This document shows, piece by piece, positions 1 to 8,674 of a stretch of DNA of 45,280 nt. The stretch is from an uncultured Polycyclovorans sp. (GTDB lineage Bacteria; Pseudomonadota; Gammaproteobacteria; Nevskiales; Nevskiaceae): the NCBI GenBank assembly GCA_936928855.1, contig CAKZHZ010000036.1:1-45280 (forward strand), given 5' to 3'. How positions within the stretch are numbered: the stretch's first letter is position 1; each line of letters opens with the position of its first letter. Made by a program: the position numbers and the translations under genes. The notes below the pieces were generated by a model. That model was given only the letters and a program-made list of their open reading frames with translations, had not been told where the DNA came from and ran no database searches.

Positions 1-2
1 GC

Positions 3-200
3 TACGACATCGGCCCGGAGTCCGGTCCGGACGCGATTCCCGGTCTCGCCGAGGACGATTCGGATGCGCTGATCCACCAGATCATCGCCACCGGTGGCCA
101 GGATGCGGACTGGCTCACCGAGGAGACCCTCGCCGCCAACCCGATCCGGCTGTCGGCGCGCGATTACCGCGAGTGGTTCGACACCCTGCCCGAGGGCCTG
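3..200 (+). pseudogene. Fragment of a CobN-like cobaltochelatase (no start, no end)
   Basis: Reading from base 3, the frame encodes about 66 residues that I recognise as an internal part of the CobN subunit of aerobic cobaltochelatase, which inserts cobalt into hydrogenobyrinate a,c-diamide. Recognisable segments are DALIHQIIATGGQDADWLT and NPIRLSARDYREWFDTLPE. In CobN the text after LPE continues towards a WG..PGELYVD-type segment. Here it switches at about base 200 to unrelated sequence in the same frame. No other cobalamin gene is in the window. The codon use is very GC-rich and resembles an actinobacterial source, but that is inference. It is best read as a broken fragment joined to this DNA in nature or during assembly. 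Family recognition is from memory, not a search. Confidence 0.6.
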
Positions 201-335
201 TCGGTCTACATGCGGGTGCGTGAGAACGGCGCGTGGTCCCCCTGGTACGAGAGCGGGCCCAGCTCCGCCGGCAAGGACACCGGCGGGGTCGCCGGAAGCG
301 ACGAGTTCGTCACCGGTGGCGCCGACGCCGTCCAG
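201..335 (+). pseudogene. Fragment resembling an actinobacterial N-acetylmuramoyl-L-alanine amidase / PGRP-type protein
   Basis: The same reading frame continues without a stop, but the protein changes character at about residue 67 of the frame. The segments VYMRVRENGAWSPWYE and FVTGGADAVQV match the pattern of the beta-rich N-terminal part of secreted actinobacterial amidases (R-x-R-x-x-G-x-W-x-x-W, then a GGADAVQV-like strand). I see no start, signal peptide or catalytic domain. The next 50 bases or so (336-386) cannot be assigned, and from about 387 rightwards the DNA is clpA on the other strand. The stretch is therefore a second fragment wedged between a CobN piece and clpA. The family call is tentative. 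The break in homology on both sides is the firmer observation. Confidence 0.4.
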
Positions 336-386
336 GTCGAGGGCGCGCGCCGCGTGGCGAAGATGGCGTCGGAGACGGGCGCACCA

Positions 387-1436
387 CTCCACATCCACCT
401 TCTGGAAACGCCGCGCCAGTGCCCGGTCCTTCTCGAAGATGCCGCGATATTCCTGGTAGGTGGTCGACCCGATGCAGCGCAGCTCGCCCGAGGACAGCAG
501 CGGCTTGAGCAGGTTGGAGGCATCCATCACCCCACCCGAGGCGCTGCCGGCGCCGATGATCATGTGGATTTCGTCGATGAACACGATGGCACCGGGCTGC
601 TCGCGCAGCTCGTTCATCACCGCCTTGAAACGCTTCTCGAAATCACCGCGGTACTTTGTGCCGGCGATCAACGCCCCCAGATCGAGGCTGTAGACAACGC
701 TGCCCTGCAGCAGCTCCGGCACCCGTCCTTCCACCACCAGCCAGGCCAGGCCTTCGGCGATGGCAGTCTTGCCGACACCGGCCTCACCCACCAGCAGCGG
801 GTTGTTCTTGCGGCGGCGGCACAGGGTCTGCATGACGCGCTCGACTTCGAGGTCGCGCCCGATCAGGGGGTCGATGCGGCCTTCGGCGGCGCGCAGGTTG
901 AGATTGACCGCGTACTGCTCCAGCGCCGAACGGGCCTCGCCCTTGTCGTCACCGCCCTCGGGACGGTCCTCGGAAGCCTCCGGCGCCTTTTCCGGCGTGG
1001 CGCCGTTGCGGGCGATGCCGTGCGACACGAAGTTGACGATGTCGAGCCGGGTGATGCCCTGTTCACCCAGCAGGTACACCGCGTGGGTGTCCTTCTCGGC
1101 AAACATGGCCACCAGCACGTTGAGGGTGCTGACCTGCTTCTTGCCGCTGGCCTGCACGTGAGAGATCGCGCGCTGCAACACCCGCTGGAACGACAGCGTC
1201 GGCTGTACCTCGTGACGCTCCAGCTCGCCCACGCGCTGCAGGTTGGTGTTGATGTAGTCGCGCAGCTCCCGCTCCAGCCGCTCGAGGTCGCAGCCCGCGG
1301 CGGTTAGCGCCTCGGAAACGTTGGCATCGGACAGCAACGCCAGCAGCAGGTGCTCCACGGTGAGCAGGTCGTGGCCTTCCATTCGGGCCGAAACAAAGGC
1401 GGCGTCGAGTGCCTTCTGCAGATCGTCGGACAACAT
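387..1436 (-). CDS. clpA: ATP-dependent Clp protease ATP-binding subunit ClpA, 3' part missing
   Basis: ClpA is the hexameric AAA+ unfoldase that feeds substrates into ClpP. About 350 of the usual ~750 residues are present: the N-terminal Clp-repeat domain (residues ~1-145), a charged linker, and most of the first AAA+ module with Walker A GEAGVGKT (~216-223) and a Walker B around VFIDEIHMIIGAG. Homology runs through ARRFQKVDVE and stops near base 387, where family members continue with PSVE-type sequence. The frame stays open to the window edge but encodes nothing ClpA-like beyond that point. The ATG at 1436 overlaps the clpS TGA by one base (TGATG), which implies translational coupling. The truncation coincides with the foreign-looking left end, so the real gene may be intact in the organism. 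Confidence 0.93.
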
Positions 1437-1765
1437 CAGACTTCCTCCATGACCGTCAGCAGCGGATGCTGGTGTTTACGGGCAAAAGCGTTGACCTGGG
1501 CGGTCTTGGTCTCGGCGATCTCCAGCGGGTAGATCCCCGCCACACCGCGACCCTGGGTATGCACATGCAACATGATCTGCACTGCCTTCTCCCGGGAGTG
1601 GTGAAAGAACTGCTGCAAAACCTGGACCACGAACTCCATCGGCGTGTAGTCGTCGTTCATCAGCACCACCTTGAACTGCGGCGGCTTCTTCAGACGCGGA
1701 CGCGCCTCCTCGACGGCCAGTCCGTCGTTGGGGTCATCAGGCTTGTGTAAATCTTGGCGGCTCAT
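1436..1765 (-). CDS. clpS: ATP-dependent Clp protease adaptor ClpS
   Basis: This 109-residue adaptor delivers N-degron substrates (proteins starting with Leu, Phe, Tyr or Trp) to ClpA. The diagnostic block FKVVLMNDDYTPMEFVVQVL is present, with the Asn-Asp-Asp that binds the substrate alpha-amino group and the Met that gates the pocket. The later MLHVHTQG supplies the conserved His. An upstream in-frame start exists (1852), but the 29 extra residues are unlike the family. The ATG at 1765 gives the normal disordered acidic N-terminus. Its stop overlaps the clpA start, the usual clpS-clpA order. A TAATAT box lies just upstream, so the leader would be very short if that promoter is used. Confidence 0.96.
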   Translation of the reverse strand: MSRQDLHKPDDPNDGLAVEEARPRLKKPPQFKVVLMNDDYTPMEFVVQVLQQFFHHSREKAVQIMLHVHTQGRGVAGIYPLEIAETKTAQVNAFARKHQHPLLTVMEEV

Positions 1766-1772
1766 GGTCCCA

Positions 1773-1799
1773 ATATTAGCGCGGCGCTCCGGATTGCAA
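1773..1799 (-). promoter_or_regulatory. Candidate sigma-70 promoter of clpS-clpA
   Basis: On the minus strand a TTGCAA (1799-1794) precedes a good -10 hexamer TAATAT (1778-1773) with a 15-base spacer, which is shorter than the ideal 17. The expected transcription start would fall at or just before the clpS ATG at 1765, so the transcript would be nearly leaderless. AT-rich hexamers like this are rare in this GC-rich DNA, which is the main support. Confidence 0.35.
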
Positions 1800-1897
1800 T
1801 GGCGTCCCGGATGAAGCTGCGCAATTTCGGGGCCGACGGTACCCGGTGGCATGCCGGAGGAGACTGGCGGTTGCGGCCATCCGCGGCCGCCGGACGG

Positions 1898-4111
1898 CTA
1901 TTTGGTCTGAAAATCGAACACGCCGTCCCACTGCGGCCCCGGCGGGCTCGCCCGCAGTCTCGCGATACGCTCCCGGAACACCTGATAGACCACACAGTGC
2001 GGCGACTGTTCCGCCAGAGCGGCAAATTCCGCGTCGGCCCGGGACCAGTCCTGGGCGCGGTACAACTGCAGCGCGCCGCGATGACGGGCCAGTTCGGTGC
2101 GCAGGACCGGCTCCAGGTCCTCCTTGCGTCCCATCGGCTCGTAAATGGCCACCGGCCGGGACTTGCCCTTGACCCGGACCCGGTCGATCTCGCGGAAGGC
2201 CCAATCGGCCGGCGCCGCTGTTCGGGTGGGCTCCGACACCAGCACGGAAACCCCATAGGCCTTGGTCAGCCCTTCCAGACGCGAGCCCAGGTTCACGGCA
2301 TCCCCCATGACGGTGTAGGCCATGCGGAAGCTCGAACCCATGTTGCCCACATTCATGCGCCCGGTACTGACACCGACGCCAATCCGTAACTGCGGCCACC
2401 CCCGTTCGGCGAACGCCGCGTCCAGCTCCCGGACCGCCGACAGCATTTCGCGCCCGGCCTCGATGGCATGCAGGGCATGGTCGGGATCCTGCAGCGGCGC
2501 GCCCCAGAAGGCCATGACGGCATCCCCCATGTACTTGTCGATGGTGCCGCGGTGCTTCTGGATGACCGCTGTCTGCTGGGTCAGGAAACGGTTCATCAGC
2601 TGGGCCAGTTCGCGCGCGTCGAGCTGTTCCGATACCGAGGTGAACCCCCGCACATCCGAGAACAACACCGTCATCTCGCGGCTCTCGCCCTCCATCGACA
2701 GGGCCTCGGGATGCTCGGCAAGCTCCTCTACCAGTTCCGGCGGCACGTACTGCCCGAACAGTCGGGAGATTTCACGTTTGCCACGCGATTCAATGAAGTA
2801 GCCGTAGAGCAGCTGCACCAGGAACAGCAGCAGCACGAAGACCACGGGCACCCCCAGCGGCAGCACAAACCGTGCGCCACTCCAGAATCCCCAGGCCAGT
2901 GCCGTCACCGCCAGCAAGATGCCCGCGCCCAGCGCCGCGCCGGATAGGGGTGACAGGCGGGTGAAGCCCCAGGCGATCAGGACCGCGATCACCGCCAGCT
3001 GCACCACCTCGATGCCACGGTAATAGGGCGCCTGCTGATACAGGCGACCGTCCAGCATGCCGGCCACCAAGTTGGCATGCACCTCGACTCCGGTGAAGGC
3101 CTTGCCGACAGGCGTCACCCGCAGGTCCCGCAGGCCTGGCGCGCTGGTCCCGACCAGCGCGATGCGCCCCCGCAACACCTCGGCGTCGGCGCGCCCGGCG
3201 ATCACGTCCGCGGCCGATACGTACGGAAAGCTGCCCTGCGCCCCCCGGTAAGGGACCAGCGCAGCGACCCGCTCGTCCACCGGCACCACCCGGTCGCCGA
3301 CCACCAGCGCCTCCAGATGCAGGCTGTCACGCATGTCGGGCGGGTCAAAGCGAAAACCCAGGCCAGCCCCCCCCAGTGCGAGCTGGGTCACGGCAAGCCC
3401 CAGTGAGGCGTAGACATCCCCATCGTGTGCCTGCAGCAGCGGCACCCGCCGGTAGACCCCATCGTCATCCAGTGTCGGATTGTCGAAGAACCCACAGCTG
3501 GCGGCCGCCGCCTGCAAGGCAGGCAGGTTGGCCGAGTAGGCCTCGGCCCGCGGATAATCGAGCGCATAGAGACGGGCTGAATCCCGGGGGATCACGGGCG
3601 CACACAATTGGCCAACATCGGCCGTACCGCGCGCCTCGCGGGTCGGCGAGAAGTAGGTCCCCAGCACCACGGGCCGCCCCCGCAACGCGGCCGCGAACCG
3701 CCGATCGTGATCGAAACGCTCAAGAAGTCCGGCCACCTCGGCACCCCAGCCGGGCGTCGTGGCCAGCGCCTCGAAGATGCGGCGCCCGGAGGTACCATCC
3801 GGCTCGACAAACGCGATGTCGAAGCCCAGAACCGCGACCTGATACTGATCGAAAGCCTGATCCACCAATGTCGCCAAACGGTCCCGTGGCCAGGGAAACT
3901 GGCCCAGCTCCGCCATCGACCGCTCATCGATGTCGATGATCACCACGCGGGGATCGACGGTTCCGGGCAGGCTCAGCTGCACACGGGCGTCGTAGGTAAA
4001 ACGCTCCACCGTGTCGAGAAGGCGCAGGGGCAACACCCCGCCGACATGCAGGACGAACAGCCCGAACACCCCCAGGCTGATCGCAAATCGGATCAAGGTG
4101 CGTTGCTTCAT
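1898..4111 (-). CDS. CHASE2-domain class III adenylate cyclase, membrane bound
   Basis: The 737-residue protein should make cAMP at the inner membrane in response to a periplasmic signal. Order: one N-terminal membrane segment (~5-30), a periplasmic CHASE2 domain (~30-340), three close membrane segments (~365-440), a linker containing FGQYVPPELVEEL, then a class III nucleotide cyclase domain (~480-650). Metal-binding aspartates are visible in VLFSDVRGF (~482-490) and KYMGDAVMAFWG (~526-537). The Lys of that motif and the Asp of YTVMGDAVNLGSRLE (~599-613) fit ATP rather than GTP as substrate. The last ~60 residues look helical and TPR-like. The ATG at 4111 is chosen over one 13 codons upstream because GGAGG sits five bases before it. 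It is transcribed away from gspC. The signal sensed is unknown. Confidence 0.9.
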   Translation of the reverse strand: MKQRTLIRFAISLGVFGLFVLHVGGVLPLRLLDTVERFTYDARVQLSLPGTVDPRVVIIDIDERSMAELGQFPWPRDRLATLVDQAFDQYQVAVLGFDIAFVEPDGTSGRRIFEALATTPGWGAEVAGLLERFDHDRRFAAALRGRPVVLGTYFSPTREARGTADVGQLCAPVIPRDSARLYALDYPRAEAYSANLPALQAAAASCGFFDNPTLDDDGVYRRVPLLQAHDGDVYASLGLAVTQLALGGAGLGFRFDPPDMRDSLHLEALVVGDRVVPVDERVAALVPYRGAQGSFPYVSAADVIAGRADAEVLRGRIALVGTSAPGLRDLRVTPVGKAFTGVEVHANLVAGMLDGRLYQQAPYYRGIEVVQLAVIAVLIAWGFTRLSPLSGAALGAGILLAVTALAWGFWSGARFVLPLGVPVVFVLLLFLVQLLYGYFIESRGKREISRLFGQYVPPELVEELAEHPEALSMEGESREMTVLFSDVRGFTSVSEQLDARELAQLMNRFLTQQTAVIQKHRGTIDKYMGDAVMAFWGAPLQDPDHALHAIEAGREMLSAVRELDAAFAERGWPQLRIGVGVSTGRMNVGNMGSSFRMAYTVMGDAVNLGSRLEGLTKAYGVSVLVSEPTRTAAPADWAFREIDRVRVKGKSRPVAIYEPMGRKEDLEPVLRTELARHRGALQLYRAQDWSRADAEFAALAEQSPHCVVYQVFRERIARLRASPPGPQWDGVFDFQTK

Positions 4112-4174
4112 CTCCCCCTCCCACCCCCGGTAACCCGCCAAGCCTCGCAAATGCGGCGGGGCGCAGCAACGCGT

Positions 4175-4203
4175 CCCCCGCCCCCCGTTTGCGGTGGCGG
4201 GGG
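4175..4203. promoter_or_regulatory. GC-rich hairpin between divergent cyclase and gspC genes
   Basis: CCCCCGCC (4175-4182) and GGCGGGGG (4196-4203) form a perfect 8-base-pair inverted repeat with a 13-base loop. It lies in the 130-base gap that must hold both divergent promoters. It could be an operator or a leader hairpin of gspC. There is no U-tract and no converging gene end, so a terminator role is unlikely. Just beyond it (4206-4225) the octamer ACAGCGAC occurs twice, 12 bases apart. No convincing -35/-10 pair was found. Confidence 0.3.
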
Positions 4204-4241
4204 TAACAGCGACCGCAACAGCGACGCGGTATCATCGCGCG

Positions 4242-5114
4242 ATGGTCGATTCCAGCACTCTCCAGGCTTACTGGCAGCAACACCGCGAGCGCACCCTGCG
4301 CGTCGTTCCGGCCGGCCTGATCCTGCTGCTTGCGCTGCTGATCGGCCTGCAACTGGCGCGACTGTTCTGGTGGGCTGTGCCCTTGCCGGACACCTGGCAG
4401 CCGCTGCCGCCGCCGCCCATGCAGGTGACCCGGTCCGCCCAGGTCGACGTGACCACCCTCGCCTCAGCGCACCTGTTCGGCAGCGCCGCGCCCCAACTGG
4501 CCGCCGAGAGCAACCTCGCCGATGCCCCGGATACCAACCTCAACCTGACCCTGCTCGGGATTTTCGCCGGTGACCGGGAGGCAGATTCGCGCGCCCTGAT
4601 CAGCACCGGCAACGGTGAAGAGGAGCCCTTCTCCATCGGCGACGAAGTCATCCGCGGCGCTGAGCTGAAGGCCATCTTCCCGGACCGGGTGGTGCTCAGC
4701 CGCAATGGTCGCAACGAAGTATTGCGCCTCGACAAGGATGCGCCTTCCCGCAACCTCGTCAGCGAACGCTCAGACAGCAGCGCCCTGCCCGACCGCGTGG
4801 CACTGCCTCAGCTGGCAAGCGTACGGGAGCAGATCCTTCAGGACCCCACGCAAGCAGCCAACTATCTGCGTGTACAGCCCGCCGCGGTGGGCGGTGCCCT
4901 GCGCGGCTATCGGATCTACCCCGGACGCGACCGCAGCCTGTTCAATGCCGCCGGACTCCGTCCCGGCGACCTGGTCACCGCCATCAACGGCACCGATCTC
5001 AACGATGCCACCCGTGCGCTGCAGATGCTCACGGAACTGTCCACCGCCACCCAGGTCAGCCTGACCGTGGAACGCGGCGGCAACCCCCAGACCGTGAATA
5101 TTTCCCTGAATTGA
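4242..5114 (+). CDS. gspC: Type II secretion system inner-membrane protein GspC
   Basis: GspC links the inner-membrane platform of the type II secretion system to the outer-membrane secretin GspD and helps select substrates. The 290-residue protein has a short cytoplasmic N-terminus, one membrane segment (~20-42), a proline-rich periplasmic linker, the homology region that binds GspD (~75-145, LNLTLLGIFAGDREADSRAL) and a C-terminal PDZ domain (~205-290) with the typical GLRPGDLVTAINGTDL. The ATG at 4242 is preferred to an upstream in-frame start at 4194 because the added residues are low-complexity translation of the intergenic repeats. The TGA overlaps the gspD ATG (TGATG). It is the first gene of gspC-D-E-F. 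Confidence 0.93.
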   Translation: MVDSSTLQAYWQQHRERTLRVVPAGLILLLALLIGLQLARLFWWAVPLPDTWQPLPPPPMQVTRSAQVDVTTLASAHLFGSAAPQLAAESNLADAPDTNLNLTLLGIFAGDREADSRALISTGNGEEEPFSIGDEVIRGAELKAIFPDRVVLSRNGRNEVLRLDKDAPSRNLVSERSDSSALPDRVALPQLASVREQILQDPTQAANYLRVQPAAVGGALRGYRIYPGRDRSLFNAAGLRPGDLVTAINGTDLNDATRALQMLTELSTATQVSLTVERGGNPQTVNISLN

Positions 5115-7156
5115 TGCCCATGCTCCCCTCCTTCTTCGGCCCCCGGGCTGCCCGCACCCTGCTGGGGCTCGTTGCCGGCCTGACCCTGGCGCTGCCGGCC
5201 TGGGCCAACGTCACCCTCAATCTCAAGGACGCCGACATCAGCGCCCTGATCGCGACGGTCAGCGAAGTCACCGGCAAGAATTTCATCGTGGACCCCCGGG
5301 TCAAGGGCAAGGTCACGGTGATCTCAAGCCAGCCGATGAGCTCGGACGGCGTGTACGAAACCTTCCTCGCGGTCCTGCAGGTGCAGGGCTTTGCCGTGAT
5401 TCCTGCCGGCGAAGCGCTGAAGATCGTGCCCGAAACCAACGCCCGTCAGGATGGCGGCGCGACCGGAGGCGGTCGCGGACTCGCCTCTGATGAAGTGGTG
5501 ACCCACGTCTACGCCCTGGAGAACATCTCGGCCGCGCAGCTGGTGCCGATCCTGCGCCCACTGGTGCCGCAATGGGGGCACCTCGCCGCCTATGCCCCGG
5601 CCAACATGTTGATCATTGCCGACCGCGCCGCCAACGTGCAGCGACTGGACGCGCTGATCCGCCGCATGGACCAGAGTGGCGACCGTGAAATCGAATACGT
5701 GCGCCTGCAACACGCGGCCGCCAGCGAGGTGGTGCGCATTCTCACCACGCTGTCCCAGCAGAACAAGCAACAGGATCCGACCATCCAGCCCGCCGTGGTG
5801 ATTGCCGACGAACGCTCCAACAGCGTGCTGATCGGGGGGGATAAGTCGGAGCGCCAGAAGTTCCTCGACATCATTGGCAACCTCGACATCGAGCTGAAGG
5901 ACGACGGCAGCACCCAGGTGGTCTACCTGCGCTTCGCCAGCGCCGAGAACCTTGCACCGATTCTCGAGGGCTACGCCCAGCAGGTGGCTCAAACTGCCGC
6001 CAATGGCGCGGCCGGCGGCGAAGCGCAGGCCGCCCGCCCGGCCGGCGGCGGCGGCGAGGTCCGGGTGTTGTCCGACAACGACACCAACGCGCTGATCATC
6101 ACCGCACCGCCGAAGGCCATGCGGCAGATCCGCGATGTCATCGCGCAACTCGACATCCAGCGCGCGCAGGTTCTGGTGGAGGCCATCATTGCCGAGGTCA
6201 GCGCCAACACTTCCAGCCAGCTGGGCGTCGACTGGGCCGTCTTCAACGGCGAGCGCATCGCCGCCGCCAGCATTCTCGACCCCAGCACCCTGAGCGCGAT
6301 CAGCAGCGCCGCCGCCAGCGCTGCATCCGGCGGCAGTGACCTTGCGGCATTGGGACTGCTCGGTCAGGGCATCAACGTGGTGGGCGGGCGCGATGGTGGT
6401 AGCGACGGCACCAGCTTCGGAATGTTGCTCAAGGCCCTGCGCGGCGACGGCGACACCAACATCCTGTCGACGCCGACCCTGGTGACCCTCGACAACGAGG
6501 AGGCCAGCTTTTCCGCCGGCCAGGAAGTGCCCTTCCTCACCGGCTCGTTCGCCAACACCGGCGTCGGCACCACCACCGGCGCGGTCAATCCCTTCCAGAC
6601 CATCGAACGCCGCGATGTCGGCCTCACCCTGGGCGTGACGCCGCAGATCAACGAGGGCAACTCCATCAAGCTCAAGCTGGAACTGGAAAGTTCCAGCCTG
6701 GCGAGCGGTTCCGCCGGGGCGGCCAACCTCATCACCAACAAGCGCACCCTCACCAACACGGTGGCCGTCGAGAACGGCCAGATCCTGGTGATCGGCGGCC
6801 TGATCGACGACAGCCTGCAGGAAACCCAGCGCGGCGTGCCGCTGCTCAGCGCCATTCCCCTGCTCGGGCGGCTGTTCGAGTACCGCTCGGTGGACAAGGT
6901 GAAGCGCAACCTGATGATGTTCATCCGGCCGACCATCCTGCGGGACCTGCGCGACGGCAGCTACTACACCCAGCGCAAGTACGACGCAGTGCGCGCCGCG
7001 CAGATCGATGCCTCGCAGAACGCCATCCCGCTGATCGGCGGCACCCGCAGCGTATTGCCGCCCCTGACGCAGCCTCAGGAGCTGCCGCCGTCCGCCCGCG
7101 AAACACCGGCAGGCCCGGCTGAGGAGCGCGACGGCCCGCCGGGCGGCATCGAATGA
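5114..7156 (+). CDS. gspD: Type II secretion system secretin GspD
   Basis: GspD forms the multimeric outer-membrane channel through which folded exoproteins leave the cell. The 680-residue product has a Sec signal peptide (cleavage near LPAWA, residue ~33), the N0 domain starting VTLNLKDADISALI, repeated N1-N3 domains with the VYALENISAAQLVPIL and VVYLRFASAENLAPIL type repeats, and a C-terminal secretin domain with EVPFLTGSFANTG and VENGQILVIGGLIDD. Gly/Ala-rich loops near residues ~295-315 and ~395-420 are normal for secretins. A TTG three bases upstream is possible, but the ATG at 5114 overlaps the gspC stop and fits coupling. The pilotin that usually targets GspD is not in the window. Confidence 0.96.
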   Translation: MPMLPSFFGPRAARTLLGLVAGLTLALPAWANVTLNLKDADISALIATVSEVTGKNFIVDPRVKGKVTVISSQPMSSDGVYETFLAVLQVQGFAVIPAGEALKIVPETNARQDGGATGGGRGLASDEVVTHVYALENISAAQLVPILRPLVPQWGHLAAYAPANMLIIADRAANVQRLDALIRRMDQSGDREIEYVRLQHAAASEVVRILTTLSQQNKQQDPTIQPAVVIADERSNSVLIGGDKSERQKFLDIIGNLDIELKDDGSTQVVYLRFASAENLAPILEGYAQQVAQTAANGAAGGEAQAARPAGGGGEVRVLSDNDTNALIITAPPKAMRQIRDVIAQLDIQRAQVLVEAIIAEVSANTSSQLGVDWAVFNGERIAAASILDPSTLSAISSAAASAASGGSDLAALGLLGQGINVVGGRDGGSDGTSFGMLLKALRGDGDTNILSTPTLVTLDNEEASFSAGQEVPFLTGSFANTGVGTTTGAVNPFQTIERRDVGLTLGVTPQINEGNSIKLKLELESSSLASGSAGAANLITNKRTLTNTVAVENGQILVIGGLIDDSLQETQRGVPLLSAIPLLGRLFEYRSVDKVKRNLMMFIRPTILRDLRDGSYYTQRKYDAVRAAQIDASQNAIPLIGGTRSVLPPLTQPQELPPSARETPAGPAEERDGPPGGIE

Positions 7157-8667
7157 CCGAAGCGGCCCTCCCCGATAGCACCGGCACTGCGGGGACACTG
7201 ACGCGCCCGCCGTTCGTCTTCGCCCGCAGGCATGGCGTCATCGTCACCGAGGATCTCGGCGACGCCGTGGCGGCCGTGGTCCGCAAAGGCACGCCGGTCG
7301 AGGCCATTCAGGAAACCCGGCGCTTCGTCGGCCGGCCGCTGAAACTGCGGGCGGTACCGGTGGAGGAGTTCGACGCCTTGCTGCAGCGGACCTATGAGGG
7401 CCAGACGGCTGCCAGCGCCGCCCTGATCGATGGCATGGAGTCCGTTGACGACCTCGACAGCCTGGCGCAGGCGCTGCAGGAGAATCAGGACCTGCTGGAA
7501 TCCAATGACGATGCGCCGGTCATCAAGTTCATCAACGGGCTGTTGGTGGAAGCGATCAAGGAAAACGCCTCGGACATCCACATCGAGAGTTTCGAGACCC
7601 GCCTGCAGATCCGCTTCCGGGTCGACGGGGTACTGCGCGAAGTGCTGGCGCCGCCCCGCGCCCTCGCGCCCCGGCTGGTGTCGCGCATCAAGGTGATGGC
7701 CAAGCTCGACATCGCCGAAAAACGCCTGCCACAGGACGGCCGCATCTCGCGCGCCTTTGGTGGCCGCAAGGTGGATGTGCGGGTCTCGACCATCCCCACC
7801 GGCCAGCACAGTGAGCGGGTGGTGCTGCGAATTCTCGACAAGCAGGCCGAGCGGCTCGACCTTGAGCACCTGGGCATGCTGCCCGAACAGACCCCGTTGC
7901 TGCGTCGGCTGATACATCGTCCCTACGGCATCCTGCTGGTCACCGGCCCCACCGGATCGGGCAAGACCACCACGCTCTATTCCGCCCTGTCGGTGCTCAA
8001 CGACCGCAGCCGCAACATCATGACGGTGGAAGATCCCATCGAGTACAACATCGACGGCATTGGTCAGACCCAGGTCAACGGCAAGGTCGACATGACCTTC
8101 GCCCGGGGACTGCGGGCCATTCTGCGTCAGGACCCGGACGTGGTGATGGTGGGCGAAATCCGCGACCTGGAAACCGCACAGATCGCCGTCCAGGCCTCGC
8201 AGACCGGCCACCTCGTGCTGTCGACGCTGCACACCAACACCGCCGTCGGGGCGGTCACCCGCCTGCGCGACATGGGGGTGGAGCCCTATCAGCTGTCGTC
8301 CTCCCTGATCGGATTGATGGCCCAGCGTCTGGTACGACTGCTGTGCCCGCACTGCAAGGCGCCACACGAGGCCTCCGACGCGGAGAAGGAACAGCTCGGT
8401 GTGCCGGTCGACGCCCCGTTGACCCTGCACCGCCCGACCGGCTGCCCGCAGTGCCGCCACACCGGTTTCATCGGCCGCAGTGGCATTCACGAGCTGATCG
8501 AGGTGGACCGGGGTTTCGAGACCCTCATCCACGACGAGGCCAGCGAACAATTGCTGGAGCAGCATGCCCGCGCCCGCACGCCTGGCATCCTGCAGTCCGG
8601 GCGCGCCAAGGTCATGGCCGGCCACACCACGCTGCAGGAAGTGCTGCGCGTCACCATCGAGGAGTGA
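7153..8667 (+). CDS. gspE: Type II secretion system ATPase GspE
   Basis: GspE is the cytoplasmic hexameric ATPase that drives pseudopilus assembly. The 504-residue length is normal. An N1E-type domain (~20-90) is followed by the N2E/CTE ATPase with Walker A GPTGSGKT (265-272), an Asp box near TVEDPIEY (~291-298), Walker B VVMVGEIRD (~330-338) and His-box STLHTN. The zinc-binding four-cysteine module CPHC (398-401) ... CPQC (431-434) is intact. The ATG overlaps the gspD TGA by four bases (ATGA). The zinc module fits GspE, and the adjacent GspC and GspD settle the assignment to secretion rather than type IV pili. Confidence 0.97.
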   Translation: MTEAALPDSTGTAGTLTRPPFVFARRHGVIVTEDLGDAVAAVVRKGTPVEAIQETRRFVGRPLKLRAVPVEEFDALLQRTYEGQTAASAALIDGMESVDDLDSLAQALQENQDLLESNDDAPVIKFINGLLVEAIKENASDIHIESFETRLQIRFRVDGVLREVLAPPRALAPRLVSRIKVMAKLDIAEKRLPQDGRISRAFGGRKVDVRVSTIPTGQHSERVVLRILDKQAERLDLEHLGMLPEQTPLLRRLIHRPYGILLVTGPTGSGKTTTLYSALSVLNDRSRNIMTVEDPIEYNIDGIGQTQVNGKVDMTFARGLRAILRQDPDVVMVGEIRDLETAQIAVQASQTGHLVLSTLHTNTAVGAVTRLRDMGVEPYQLSSSLIGLMAQRLVRLLCPHCKAPHEASDAEKEQLGVPVDAPLTLHRPTGCPQCRHTGFIGRSGIHELIEVDRGFETLIHDEASEQLLEQHARARTPGILQSGRAKVMAGHTTLQEVLRVTIEE

Positions 8668-8674
8668 GCCGCGC

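Noticed and set aside
210..1307. A 365-codon plus-strand frame across the left end
   Set aside because: Past about base 387 it is only the antisense of clpA. Only the first part (3-335) resembles real proteins, and those are fragments.
1873..1890. GCGGCC/GGCCGC hairpin after the cyclase gene as a terminator
   Set aside because: Only six base pairs and no U-run on the minus strand. Such GC palindromes are expected by chance at this base composition.
5324..7198. A 624-codon open frame on the minus strand opposite gspD
   Set aside because: It is the mirror of a GC-rich coding frame, reads as His/Gly/Ala/Val-rich text with no domain, and gspD on the plus strand is unmistakable.
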